64,000 nucleotides of DNA, taken from Candidatus Thalassarchaeaceae archaeon. Lineage in GTDB: Archaea > Thermoplasmatota > Poseidoniia > Poseidoniales > Thalassarchaeaceae. Shown piece by piece: positions 48,956 through 58,572 of this stretch. Positions within the stretch are counted from its first letter, which is position 1; every line of letters begins with the position of its first letter. Location: positions 391,156 through 455,155 of the forward strand of contig CALSZZ010000001.1 in the NCBI GenBank assembly GCA_943841885.1, given 5' to 3'. The notes under the pieces were generated by a model. It ran no database searches, was not told where the DNA came from, and worked only from the letters and a program-made list of their open reading frames with translations. A program made the translations under genes and the position numbers.

Positions 48956-51052
48956 TTAACCCCAACTTAGGTTATCTGAAGTAAATGTACAATCACCATT
49001 GCATGTATCTAGAATATCTTGCATTTGTAAATATGCAAAAGCCATATCACGAGCAATTTTTAGTGCACCTATTGCATTATGTGCTGGATGTGGTTCTTCT
49101 CCATATTCATTCCCATCTGGCGCATGTATATATCCTCCATCAAAGAAAACTCCTACTGAACCCTCATGTGATTCATTGACTATTTCGATACCATATGGAA
49201 TTATAGTTGAGGAATCCAGAATCGGGATATTAGCTGTCCTCATCATCCTAGATGATGAAATATTGGAGATTTGTAAATCACCGATAGAGAATAATGTCAT
49301 TAATTCATAAGGTTCGACTTGATCGAGATATCCTTCTTCTCTAAGAGAGAGGAATGTATCTGATTCAACTGAATCCCAAAGAGATTGCATGATTGAAATT
49401 GCTACTGCTCTATCTAATTGACTCGAGTATCCATATTCGCTTGCAAAAATAAAATGAAATCTGTCATATTGAGTACATCTTTCTATAATATGTGAAAAGG
49501 AGGAGCCTCCAGCCCATAGTACTCCTCTGTTAAGATCTGGCGAAAGTCCGATTATCGATGGTCCCCTAATAGCGCCATTAGAATATCCAGTATATACTGG
49601 ATTGGAATTATCTATTAAGCTACTACCATTGTAATATAATTCAGGTAAATCAGCACAAACACCCATGAATGATTTAATCATCACTACTTGATTAATCATA
49701 GATTGTTCTAATCTTTCTGCTTGATGTTGGAATTTCTCCATATCCAATACTGCATATTCTATGCTTATGGTGTCATCACTTGACCAGCCATAAAAACTAG
49801 TTCCTAACATGGCAGCATTATTTTGATTAGCCCAGCCTTGTAATCCAGAAGTATCGCCAGTTCCAAGGAAACCATGCCCCCAAATAGTCAAGTCCGCCGG
49901 GTTAGAGATAGCAGTATTAGGAATTACTAACCAAAACGGTATTTCCCTATTTTCCACGAAAACAGGTGTTCGATCAGTATCTGAAGTTCTTCGGATTAAT
50001 GTCGGAGGAAAAAATGATTCAGTATACTGAGGGGCTGTATAAGTACCTGTAAGCATCCAATGGCTTCTATTACCATCTTCGTCTAATACTTCTTCGTTTG
50101 TTTCAAGAGTACAACCTATTCCATTTTCACCAATTCTCTCTAAAGCATCATTTCTCATAGAAAGTAATGGACCAATTAACGATTCTGTAGATGCGGTATT
50201 GAAAACCCATGCTGTTTGTAAAGAACTAATTGACCTATCAGTATTTTCATCTATCCATGTAAATAATTCTTCAAAATCAGATCTCCTATCTTCTATATCA
50301 GGAGAATTAGTTATTACATCATCTCGAAGAGCAGCGAAGCCAACTGGAGCTTCTATGTAAGTATCATTTGAATCTTTAAGATCTGTGAATAATATTACAT
50401 AGGAGGTATTATGATCTAATGCTTTGATAGTTCTTAGATGAATTATTGATGGTTCATTTTCATCAGATCTGATATCTATTTCGGTCCAATGTGGGATTAA
50501 TTCTCCTGTATCTTGGTTGATTATCATCGAAGGATGTCCATTTTCAAGACTTTTTTCGATATTATATTGTCCAGCCATCTTAGAAACATCGGGGTCTGTA
50601 TCAAAAGCTGTCATTATCTGAGTATTTGGACTAGCACCATCTATTTGATTAATAATGGGGAGATTTATTTGTGAAACTGTCCCAGAACTTGGTATTGTAT
50701 TAGACGAATATGAAATTCTTTTACCGGTATTGGTAGAATCATCATCAACTAAAAAGGCATCAGATGGGAATGGTAACATACAATGTATTGGATTGGTATT
50801 ATCACACCCATCTCTGTGAGGTATTGAAAGTAAATCATCGGCGGGATCGTCAGGGAATTCACAACTATCATCTGAAATTGTAGCATTTTCATTATAATTA
50901 ATCGCGGTAATGTCCATACAACCTGTCAATGGAAGAATAGGTTGAATATCTTCAGCTTCTTTTTCATCATCATTATTCCCTAAACATCCAGCCGATATTA
51001 ACATCATGGCAATTATTAAAACAGTTAAAATTTGATTTTTTATTGGTAACAT
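48956..51052 (-). CDS. Large secreted lipoprotein with lipase-like alpha/beta hydrolase domain
   Basis: ATG 51052 is chosen (698 aa), because GAGGT lies 9 nt upstream; an upstream ATG at 51085 adds 11 residues. The signal ends ISAGC. The calcium-binding-like motif GCMDITAINYNENATISDDS (about residue 44-63) is a repeat seen singly or in tandem on marine surface proteins. An N-terminal domain has DGCDNTNPIHCMLPFPSDAF, and a hydrolase core has IWGHGFLGTG and GYSNGAIRGPSI with a Ser elbow. The layout resembles lipases with the virulence-factor-lipase N-terminal domain. Probably a surface esterase. His and Asp of the triad were not placed with certainty. Confidence 0.8.
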   Translation of the reverse strand: MLPIKNQILTVLIIAMMLISAGCLGNNDDEKEAEDIQPILPLTGCMDITAINYNENATISDDSCEFPDDPADDLLSIPHRDGCDNTNPIHCMLPFPSDAFLVDDDSTNTGKRISYSSNTIPSSGTVSQINLPIINQIDGASPNTQIMTAFDTDPDVSKMAGQYNIEKSLENGHPSMIINQDTGELIPHWTEIDIRSDENEPSIIHLRTIKALDHNTSYVILFTDLKDSNDTYIEAPVGFAALRDDVITNSPDIEDRRSDFEELFTWIDENTDRSISSLQTAWVFNTASTESLIGPLLSMRNDALERIGENGIGCTLETNEEVLDEDGNRSHWMLTGTYTAPQYTESFFPPTLIRRTSDTDRTPVFVENREIPFWLVIPNTAISNPADLTIWGHGFLGTGDTSGLQGWANQNNAAMLGTSFYGWSSDDTISIEYAVLDMEKFQHQAERLEQSMINQVVMIKSFMGVCADLPELYYNGSSLIDNSNPVYTGYSNGAIRGPSIIGLSPDLNRGVLWAGGSSFSHIIERCTQYDRFHFIFASEYGYSSQLDRAVAISIMQSLWDSVESDTFLSLREEGYLDQVEPYELMTLFSIGDLQISNISSSRMMRTANIPILDSSTIIPYGIEIVNESHEGSVGVFFDGGYIHAPDGNEYGEEPHPAHNAIGALKIARDMAFAYLQMQDILDTCNGDCTFTSDNLSWG

Positions 51053-51158
51053 TACTTTTGACCTCATTATGTGTTGAAACAACACTATCTCTTTGCACTA
51101 ATCAATAGGTTAAGAAAGTCTTCATTAAAATATAATAAGAATAGGCTTTATACTAATG

Positions 51159-52379
51159 TCAATTGAATTTGGATATATCAAAATCATCTTCTTTGACTAA
51201 ATTTTTTGTTACTTCTGGTAAGGGATACTTCAATCCCGTTGCAGTGTTAAATAATATTACTTTATCAGTTTTATCAATTAATCCTTTTTCAAGAGATATT
51301 TCATATGCTGCAAATGTTGCAGCTCCTTCTGGAGAAAGTAAAAGTCCATCAGTTTGACCTACATGTTCGCATATCTTAGTGATATGTTCATCTGTAACTG
51401 AGATTGCAAATCCTCCAGATTCTTTTACAGCATCTAAGATAAGAAAATCCCCAATTGCAGAAGAAACACGTATCCCACTCGCTAAAGTTTCTGCATTATG
51501 CCAAAATTCTGCATGTCTATTACCTTCGTCCCATGCCTTAACTATAGGAGCACATCCTGTAGACTGAACTGCTATCATTCTCGGTAATTTACAATCTATC
51601 CATCCTAATTCAAGTAATTCATGGAAAGCTTTCCACATTCCAATAAGGCCTGTTCCTCCTCCTGTAGGATAAAATATAACGTCTGGTAAATTCCATCCTA
51701 ATTGCTCTGCTAACTCAAGGCCCATTGTCTTTTTTCCTTCAATTCTATAGGGTTCTTTTAGAGTTGAAACTGCAAACCATCCAATTTGTTCTTTTCCTTC
51801 ATTAATAATTGAGCCACAATCTCCTATCAATCCATTGACTAAAAATGTATCAGCACCTTGGGCTAAAGTCTCAGAAGTATTGATTACAGGAGTATTATCC
51901 GGACATAGGACGGTTGATTTCAAGCCGGCTCTTGCTGCATATGCTGCTAGTGCAGAGCCTGCATTCCCATTAGTTGGTATAGCTAGGTGTTGGAAGCCAA
52001 ATTCTTTTGCCATTGACACAGCCATACCTAAACCCCTGGCTTTGAATGAGCCAGTAGGAAGACGTGATTCATCCTTGAAAATTACATTACCATGATTTAC
52101 ATGTAAGTGGTCTATACTACTTTTTAGTGTTATAAGAGGAGTAATGACTTCACCAAGTGACACCTTATTATCGGGATTAGAAACTGGCAGAAGTGGTAAA
52201 TATCTCCAGAAACCTGGTTCAGTAGAGTTTTCTATATCTTCTCTAGTAATTTCTTTTTTCATTCTTTTTAAATCATACTTAACCAAAAGTGGTTTGCCAG
52301 CTGGTGATAGAGTATGAGGAATACCTTTCTCAACAATTTCTCCAGTAAAGGCACATTCCAGATGAGTGACATAGTTCAT
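51159..52379 (-). CDS. thrC: Threonine synthase
   Basis: The 406-aa PLP enzyme has the fold-type II cofactor Lys113 in ESRLPTGSFKARG, the substrate phosphate/SxxN-like AIPTNGNAGSALAAYAARAG, LCPDNTPVINTSETLAQGAD, the glycine-rich PLP-phosphate loop FYPTGGGTGLIGMW and a closing NTATGLKYPLP. The opening segment YVTHLECAFTGEIVEKGIPH, with a Cys and His, resembles the archaeal threonine-synthase N-terminal ribbon. It converts O-phosphohomoserine to threonine. Threonine dehydratase is the main alternative but lacks this N-terminal part. Start ATG 52379. Divergent from the pentapeptide lipoprotein. Confidence 0.9.
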   Translation of the reverse strand: MNYVTHLECAFTGEIVEKGIPHTLSPAGKPLLVKYDLKRMKKEITREDIENSTEPGFWRYLPLLPVSNPDNKVSLGEVITPLITLKSSIDHLHVNHGNVIFKDESRLPTGSFKARGLGMAVSMAKEFGFQHLAIPTNGNAGSALAAYAARAGLKSTVLCPDNTPVINTSETLAQGADTFLVNGLIGDCGSIINEGKEQIGWFAVSTLKEPYRIEGKKTMGLELAEQLGWNLPDVIFYPTGGGTGLIGMWKAFHELLELGWIDCKLPRMIAVQSTGCAPIVKAWDEGNRHAEFWHNAETLASGIRVSSAIGDFLILDAVKESGGFAISVTDEHITKICEHVGQTDGLLLSPEGAATFAAYEISLEKGLIDKTDKVILFNTATGLKYPLPEVTKNLVKEDDFDISKFN

Positions 52380-52452
52380 GAATTAGGTAGTGAGTACTGA
52401 TTAATATCTTTTCTATGAACATATTTAATGGAGTAATAGTAGGGCGAGGAAT

Positions 52453-53169
52453 ATGGAAATAGTAAAATCGGTTATTGCTATTTTCTTAACTGCATCAATC
52501 TTATCTGGTTGTGCAGCACCTCCTGATAAAGTAGATCCAGCAGTTCTGGAAGCTTTAGAAACTGGTGATTTTAGGTATCTTGACTTGTCTGGATTAAACT
52601 TAGTTTATACAAATTTTGATAATACTAATTGGTCTAATGTTAATGCTTCAGGAGCTGAATTAACAGGATCTGATTTTGGCATAGTTGATTTTACCAATGC
52701 GGACCTATCTGAAGCAAATATGGATGAGGGTTTTTTCGTAGCAGCAAATTTCATGTATGCGGATTTATCTTATTCGAATATGAAATATGCTAATTTCTTT
52801 TATGCCTCTTTCCTTTCTACAGATTTGACAAATGTTGTTGCTATTGAATCTGATTTTGAAAATTCCAATATGGAAAATGCTGATATGAGAGAAGGTAATT
52901 TTGCTGATAGTAGTTTTAAGGGTAGTAATCTTCATCTCATAAAGGCATCAAATACTAATTTTCATGGAGTTGTATTTGATAATTCGAATATGACTTATGC
53001 AGATTTAAATTTCACAGATTTAAGTGGTGCTAGTCTGAAGGGAGTTGACTTACAATTTTCTGACTTAACTGGAGCAATTATTGATGGTGCTGACTTTAGT
53101 GGGGTAGAATGGTATTATACAGTATGTCCTGATGGAACTAATAGTGGAATTTCAAGAGATTGTTTGTAG
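52453..53169 (+). CDS. Pentapeptide-repeat lipoprotein
   Basis: The 238-aa protein has a lipobox ILSGC (Cys20). It consists almost entirely of A(D/N)LxX pentapeptides from about residue 40 to 225 (YLDLSGLNLVYTNFDNTNW and so on; FTNADLSEANMDEGFFVAAN), which stack as a square right-handed beta helix. A short Cys-containing cap (CPDGTNSGISRDC) closes it. The cap resembles the one ending the cyclophilin fusion (CPDGTQTS). Ribosome site GAGGA 5 nt before ATG 52453, within a TAATAG-TAGGGCGAGGA leader similar to that of the zinc lipoprotein. Role unknown; likely surface binding. Its last 18 bp overlap the convergent DUF2237 gene. Confidence 0.85.
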   Translation: MEIVKSVIAIFLTASILSGCAAPPDKVDPAVLEALETGDFRYLDLSGLNLVYTNFDNTNWSNVNASGAELTGSDFGIVDFTNADLSEANMDEGFFVAANFMYADLSYSNMKYANFFYASFLSTDLTNVVAIESDFENSNMENADMREGNFADSSFKGSNLHLIKASNTNFHGVVFDNSNMTYADLNFTDLSGASLKGVDLQFSDLTGAIIDGADFSGVEWYYTVCPDGTNSGISRDCL

Positions 53170-53526
53170 AGAATATTCTCGTAATTTATCTAAAGAAATA
53201 ATTTGTAAAGTTTCTTCATGAGTAGCGGTAAGAACTACAGGGCAAGCACATCCTACGTCATATGCATCTTGCCAAGTTTGTGCGCATACACACCATCTAT
53301 CTCCATCCTTAAGTCCTGGGAAATTGAATTGTGGAGCTGGCGTGATTAAATTATTACCTTTTGACAATGCAAAATTTAGGAAATCATCCGTAACAACACA
53401 ACAAACTGTATGTAATGACCTATCATTTCTATCAGTATTACAACATCCATCTCGGAACCAACCTGTTAAAGGATCTATTGAACACTCGATTAATTCTCCA
53501 CCAAGAACATTGAATGAAGGAAGCAT
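53152..53526 (-). CDS. DUF2237-family protein
   Basis: The 124-aa protein matches DUF2237: FNVLGGELIECSIDPLTGWF, then RDGCCNTDRNDRSLHTVCC, FLNFALSKGNNLITPAPQFN, FPGLKDGDRWCVCAQTWQDA and VVLTATHEETLQIISLDKL. Six or more conserved Cys suggest metal or disulfide chemistry, but the family has no known function. Length equals the usual about 120 aa. It is cytosolic by sequence, with no signal peptide, and only 26 nt upstream of the downstream ABC ATPase region but on the same strand. Confidence 0.92.
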   Translation of the reverse strand: MLPSFNVLGGELIECSIDPLTGWFRDGCCNTDRNDRSLHTVCCVVTDDFLNFALSKGNNLITPAPQFNFPGLKDGDRWCVCAQTWQDAYDVGCACPVVLTATHEETLQIISLDKLREYSLQTIS

Positions 53527-53552
53527 GTTTTGACGAAAAGGTCCATTGTTCT

Positions 53553-54557
53553 TTAATTATTGTCTTCAATCATTGGCCTACTTGAACCACAATCGGGACA
53601 TAATTGAATTTTAGTATCAGAATATTTATGAAAACAAGCAGGACAAGAGGGGGAAAGAATCAATTTTTTACTTGTTTCTAAATTTATCTTTTCTTCTTCA
53701 ACCCTTTCCAATTGAATTTTATCCTTTTCATTGATAGGAATTTCAAAACGACCTGGTCCTCCAATTTTTAATAAAACATCAGGAGGGAATGTTACCGTTC
53801 CAGTATCATCAATTATTAATTCTCTACTATTTGAAAGATCTGAGATATCTACTTCAGTTCCATGTTGTGCTACAAATCTACCCTCCCTTAATTCTAATGA
53901 ACGATTGCAAAATGATGCAACTTCTCTATTATGCGTAACTAAGAGGAATGCTACTCCAAATTCTTTGTTAAGATCTGAAAATAATTTTAAAACTTCTCTG
54001 CTTGTTATTGGATCTAAAGCGCCAGTTGGTTCATCTGCTAGAATTAATTTGGGATCTGTAATTAATGCTCTAGCAATAGCTACTCTTTGCTGTTCACCTC
54101 CTGAAAGTTGTTCAGGTAAACCTTTAGAACGTTCGCCTACTCCTAATTTATTCAATAAATCTTGAGCTTTTTTTCTAGCTACTCTAGGTCTTATTCCTTG
54201 ATGTCTTAGTGGTTGGGCAACATTATCCAAAGCATTCATATGAGGAAGTAGGTTAGAATCTTGAAAAATAAAAGAAATAGTTTTTTGCCGGAGTTCAACA
54301 AGTTCTTTTCCTGTGAGTCTTGTCATACGTTTACCTACTAATGATACATTTCCAGCAGTGGGCTTCATTAGACCTCCAAGACATTTCAATAAGGTAGATT
54401 TTCCAGAGCCTGAGGGGCCAACTACAGCAACTGCTTCACCTTCAATAATAGAGACATGAATTCCTCTAAGTGCAACCACGTTTCCATCTTCTGCTTTTGA
54501 TTCATAGATATGAAATAGACCATTTGCATTTAGAATAACATTATCACCAAATTTCAG
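53553..54557 (-). CDS. LolD/MacB-type ABC ATPase with C-terminal zinc ribbon; likely non-ATG start
   Basis: The coding sequence runs upstream of the first GTG (54479) without a stop and includes the expected first strand and A-loop Tyr (LKFGDNVILNANGLFHIYES). No ATG, GTG or TTG exists in that part. CTG at 54557, 7 nt after a GGGGG-type ribosome site, is the best candidate (334 aa). Walker A GPSGSGKST, LSGGEQQR, Walker B LILADEP and H-loop LLVTHNRE are intact. The last 80 residues hold an FHA-like or linker part and a zinc ribbon (CPACFHKYSDTKIQLCPDC), unusual for LolD. It should power the permease encoded just before it. Confidence 0.85.
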   Translation of the reverse strand: MKFGDNVILNANGLFHIYESKAEDGNVVALRGIHVSIIEGEAVAVVGPSGSGKSTLLKCLGGLMKPTAGNVSLVGKRMTRLTGKELVELRQKTISFIFQDSNLLPHMNALDNVAQPLRHQGIRPRVARKKAQDLLNKLGVGERSKGLPEQLSGGEQQRVAIARALITDPKLILADEPTGALDPITSREVLKLFSDLNKEFGVAFLLVTHNREVASFCNRSLELREGRFVAQHGTEVDISDLSNSRELIIDDTGTVTFPPDVLLKIGGPGRFEIPINEKDKIQLERVEEEKINLETSKKLILSPSCPACFHKYSDTKIQLCPDCGSSRPMIEDNN

Positions 54558-54559
54558 AT

Positions 54560-57500
54560 TTATTCCCCCTTAAGTACTATTGCTAAATCTGATTTTAATG
54601 CTTTACGTGTTGTGTATAGTAATGCCAATATAACTGCAATCAATACCGAACTATTGACTAATACTAAATCAAACCAAGGCCATATCAATTCCCTGTCAAT
54701 AGGAACCGATTCTCCTAAAAATATTTGAAATATAAATCCGAATATACCAAAGAAACCATTGAAAGATTCGGCTATTGCCAAACCTAGTATAACCCCTAAT
54801 CCCATACTAACTAAAAGAATAGCCATAATTTCAAATAATACCAATCGGATTACCTGATTAGGGCTCGCACCTATGGCCTGAAGTATAGCGAGTTCACGTT
54901 TTCTCTGTGTTAATACAAGTGATAAGAAGACAAAAGCCGATGCTACTGAAGCAAGCGAAGCAACCACAAATTGTAGACTTAATAGACCCGGAGTTCCATA
55001 TATTAGCCCTCCCTTACGCTCATTTTCTTCGTGAACAGTCGGCCAATCTGTAGAAGACGAAACTCCTACACTATTTGATATCTCATTATTTAATTGACGT
55101 AATGCATCTTCACAACTTCTATCTTTTTCATCACATAATTCAAAAAACCATTTATTTGAGGTGAATGAATCTGCAGCCTGGTTCCCTACCAATGATCTAT
55201 ATGCTGATTCACCTATTGTAATAACTTGTGAAGATTGTGTAGGTTCAAGACCTGGTATCCAACTATGGCGGCCCATGTACTGAATGTTGGTTTCCGTTAC
55301 AGTCGAAGTTATTTCTAATCCTTCTGATCCAAATGAGAAATTATAATTAGTATATTCAATTGTGATAAAACTCTCAATGTCTGAGTCCGTAATATCAAGT
55401 TGGCTACGAGCATTCGAACCGGCGGTAAACCAATCATTAGTCCACAATGTAGAAGCATCAGCTATACTTGTCGGAATTGTTTGAGTGTCCCAAAGTAATG
55501 TATCTTCATGATTATCAAATAATATCCATGTTCTTAATCTTGAGTCGTCTCCTTTTACGTTGGTAAATATATCTCCAACTGAAGTCATTGAATCTATATC
55601 TTGAATATTAGAATTATCAACTGTTTGGATTGCGAGTTGTACTTGATCTCTTGCTTGCTTTTCAGTCATCGGAGCGCTAAATTGTACTTGGAGATCTGCT
55701 CCATTCTGAGCAGATGTTGTACGTTCGTCTACAACAGTACCGGTGTATCCTTGTACTGCAGCCAAAGTAACTATAGATAGAGTTAGTAACATTATTACTG
55801 CTAATCGGTTAACAGATTCACTAGATCCAGAGCCTTTGAGTCCTCTACGAATATCTGTCACCAATGGAGACCAGCCTAGAATAAAAGTGAAAATTCTTGG
55901 CCCTGAAGCACCTAAGCGACCAAGAACAAGTGCTCCGCCAATCCATAACAAAAAGGGCCCGAATAATAGTATTAAGGCGTTTACAATGAAATTTGATATT
56001 ATCCCATTTGAGTCAAATGGACCCCATCCTCCATTACTTTCAATCCAACTTTCAAAGAAGGATAAAAGTCCTATCATAAAAATTGTAATATGTAAGAAAA
56101 ATCTTGATTTCTTAAGAGTTGTTACTTTTCTGACACCTTCATCTATTTCAATACTTAAAAATTCTTTAACTCTACTTCTTCCGAAAAACCAAGTCAGACC
56201 CACAGTCAATAGAATAATTATAAAAGTTGTACCAAATGATAAAGAAGGATTGACGCTTATATCCGATGAACGGAATGACATGAATCCTACTGCATCCAAT
56301 ACTAATGGGACAGACAACAGTGCTAATATGTAACCAGTGAACCACCCTACAAATCCTAAGACAGTTAATTCTAATAAAATCATTCCAGTTAGATTTCTTT
56401 CAGTACCTCCAATTACCCGTTGAATTGATATTTCCCTTTTCCGTTGTTCTAAAGACAAAACAAGGCCATAAATGAGAACTGAAAAAGATAAAATTATAAT
56501 TGGTATCATTAAAATATAATCAAATACTTGGATTATCCCCAAAAATATATTCAAAAATCCTATTGTACCAGATATTACATCATTATATCTTATTTTTATT
56601 GAAGAATCAGCATATTCTTTATTTTCTAAATTTTTCTCTAAATCATTAAGCCATGAAGTGGCTGCTGATGTTGTAGATGTTGGAAGAAGATTTCTATCAA
56701 CAGAAACTCCCAAATAACCATGATCGTTATCCATGAGGATTAACTTTTGAGAATCATTCAGTACTGAATCTGAAACCATTAAAGGATTAAATAATAAAGT
56801 TGGATTACCAAAAGATGGTTCTTCATATATTGCTGATATTGTTAGGTTATATACTGTAAGATTTTCTCTGCAAAATTGAAATCCCGAATCGAAATTTATT
56901 TCAATTTCACCAGCACAATTTCCAGAAATATCTTCTAATTCCGAGCCGCCTGCAGCAGCACTGACATATGTAAAAGTCAATGATTCGATTGTATCATTTA
57001 TTGAAACTCCAGCTCTACTAGCAATTTGCGATGGTAGAATTATACTTCTATTATTTTCTGCGTCGTTATGGTTAATAGGCCAAGTTCCATAAAGCGTATT
57101 TCTAGAATGTCGATCTCCTAGTTCTCCATCCCAAACACCATCTCCATAGAATCTAATTGGTCTGTTATCATTTATTGGAGGTCCCTGTTCTGATGCTTCT
57201 GGATACTCCCAACTTACATTTATCCAATCCCCGGTAATCGCTGTAACAGAATCTACTACTAATGGCTGAGCCTTGATATTATCATCATCAAAGAAACTAT
57301 TGGCCCTTATTCCTTGTCTTCCATAAACAATTCCACAATCAGATATTCCTTCTGTGAGTAATATTTCATCACATGTTGACTCCCATAGCAAGGAATTATT
57401 CGTTCTGAAGTCTTTTCCCGGATCTTCATCAAAGGTTATTTGAGCATCGAAAACATCGTTCTCTAATGCACCTTGTAGAAATGCTGAAGAAAGACCTACT

Positions 57501-57793
57501 GAATATGCCAATACAGTGGTGATAACTAATGATGCAAGAAAAACACCAGCAAATGCGGCTAATACTCTTTCACGCCCTCTCCAAGAACTTTTAGCTGCCA
57601 TGATAATATTATCGGGAAAAGAAATAATTCTGTTTGTAATTTTAGATGATTGTAAATAATCAATAAAACTAGTATTTTTTGAGTACATGTTTTTTAATGG
57701 GGCATCAAATTCTGAATCAGAAATATTTTCTCCTTCATCTCCTTCTTGCATAGCAATCTGATCAATTAAATTATCTCCATTTGAGGAATTCAT
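54560..57793 (-). CDS. FtsX/MacB-type ABC permease, double module
   Basis: This 1077-aa permease has two MacB/FtsX halves. Helix 1 (about 78-100) is followed by a periplasm-like MacB-PCD domain (about 105-410) with a Cys pair (WESTCDEILLTEGISDCGIV, in parts). Three helices (near 420-440, 468-495 and 518-538) form the first FtsX domain, with LSLEQRKREISIQRVIGGT. After a junction of further helices (575-690) a second ectodomain runs to about 945, then three more helices and the twin motif LTQRKRELAILQAIGASPNQ. Such permeases export or extract lipoproteins and substrates, driven by the flanking ATPases. The N-terminal 60 residues are acidic and cytosolic. It overlaps the upstream ATPase by 4 bp. 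Confidence 0.92.
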   Translation of the reverse strand: MNSSNGDNLIDQIAMQEGDEGENISDSEFDAPLKNMYSKNTSFIDYLQSSKITNRIISFPDNIIMAAKSSWRGRERVLAAFAGVFLASLVITTVLAYSVGLSSAFLQGALENDVFDAQITFDEDPGKDFRTNNSLLWESTCDEILLTEGISDCGIVYGRQGIRANSFFDDDNIKAQPLVVDSVTAITGDWINVSWEYPEASEQGPPINDNRPIRFYGDGVWDGELGDRHSRNTLYGTWPINHNDAENNRSIILPSQIASRAGVSINDTIESLTFTYVSAAAGGSELEDISGNCAGEIEINFDSGFQFCRENLTVYNLTISAIYEEPSFGNPTLLFNPLMVSDSVLNDSQKLILMDNDHGYLGVSVDRNLLPTSTTSAATSWLNDLEKNLENKEYADSSIKIRYNDVISGTIGFLNIFLGIIQVFDYILMIPIIILSFSVLIYGLVLSLEQRKREISIQRVIGGTERNLTGMILLELTVLGFVGWFTGYILALLSVPLVLDAVGFMSFRSSDISVNPSLSFGTTFIIILLTVGLTWFFGRSRVKEFLSIEIDEGVRKVTTLKKSRFFLHITIFMIGLLSFFESWIESNGGWGPFDSNGIISNFIVNALILLFGPFLLWIGGALVLGRLGASGPRIFTFILGWSPLVTDIRRGLKGSGSSESVNRLAVIMLLTLSIVTLAAVQGYTGTVVDERTTSAQNGADLQVQFSAPMTEKQARDQVQLAIQTVDNSNIQDIDSMTSVGDIFTNVKGDDSRLRTWILFDNHEDTLLWDTQTIPTSIADASTLWTNDWFTAGSNARSQLDITDSDIESFITIEYTNYNFSFGSEGLEITSTVTETNIQYMGRHSWIPGLEPTQSSQVITIGESAYRSLVGNQAADSFTSNKWFFELCDEKDRSCEDALRQLNNEISNSVGVSSSTDWPTVHEENERKGGLIYGTPGLLSLQFVVASLASVASAFVFLSLVLTQRKRELAILQAIGASPNQVIRLVLFEIMAILLVSMGLGVILGLAIAESFNGFFGIFGFIFQIFLGESVPIDRELIWPWFDLVLVNSSVLIAVILALLYTTRKALKSDLAIVLKGE

Positions 57794-58500
57794 TTTTCTT
57801 CAGCCCCCGCACTATCTCCCCAAGCTGAACGGATATCAGAAGCGGCTGTTTTACCCTCCTTAAGTAGTAACATTCTATCGGCTTTGGAAGCCAAAATAGG
57901 GTCATGAGTAACCATCAATATCGATACACCGTCCTTTGCTAATTCTTTGAATAAATCAATTATTTCTTCACCACTCTTAACATCTAAATTACCAGTTGGT
58001 TCATCAGCTAATAATAGAGGACGATTTCCGGCAATTGCTCTTGCAATAGCTACTCTCTGTTGCTGGCCGCCAGAGAGTTGATCAGGAATAAAATCCATAC
58101 GATCTCCAAGACTTACTTTGTTCAAAGCATCTCTAGCTTTCAACATCGCTTCTGAAGAGGTGAAACCAGCTAACTCCAAAGCAAAAATAACGTTATCTAA
58201 AGCAGATAGTCTATCTATGAGGTGGAAGTCTTGAAATATCCATCCAACCCCATTTCTACGGATATTAATTACTTTATTCGGTGGCTTAGTCCCATATTCA
58301 TATTCTTGTAAAGAAATTTTTCCTGAATCAGCATCTAATATTCCTCCAATGATATTTAGTAGTGTAGATTTACCACATCCAGAAGGCCCCATTAGAGCAA
58401 CTAGTTCTCCTGAAGTAATTTCTAAGTCTATTCCCTTAAGCACTTCTAGCCTATTTCGACCGGAACCAAATCCTTTTTTTAGAGATTGAACTCTGAGCAT
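57790..58500 (-). CDS. LolD-like ABC ATPase
   Basis: The 236-aa protein has all sites: [20 protein letters not shown] as A-loop region, Walker [10 protein letters not shown] (about 36-44), Q-loop [16 protein letters not shown], signature LSGGQQQR, Walker [14 protein letters not shown]-loop MVTHD. It is of the LolD/MacB class and starts ATG 58500, overlapping the permease start by ATGA. With the second ATPase at 53553 it makes a three-gene exporter (ATPase, double permease, ATPase). An export substrate such as lipoproteins is plausible given the many lipoproteins around, but unproven. Confidence 0.94.
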   Translation of the reverse strand: MLRVQSLKKGFGSGRNRLEVLKGIDLEITSGELVALMGPSGCGKSTLLNIIGGILDADSGKISLQEYEYGTKPPNKVINIRRNGVGWIFQDFHLIDRLSALDNVIFALELAGFTSSEAMLKARDALNKVSLGDRMDFIPDQLSGGQQQRVAIARAIAGNRPLLLADEPTGNLDVKSGEEIIDLFKELAKDGVSILMVTHDPILASKADRMLLLKEGKTAASDIRSAWGDSAGAEEK

Positions 58501-58572
58501 AATGTGATTTTCGCAATCACTTTTAGTATTTATACAAGTAAGTCTTTATGTTAACAGCAATGGCTTAGAAAA

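Noticed and set aside
55743..56333. 196-codon plus-strand ORF
   Set aside because: It is antisense to the FtsX-type permease; its Pro/Ser/Lys-rich composition is typical of a shadow frame.
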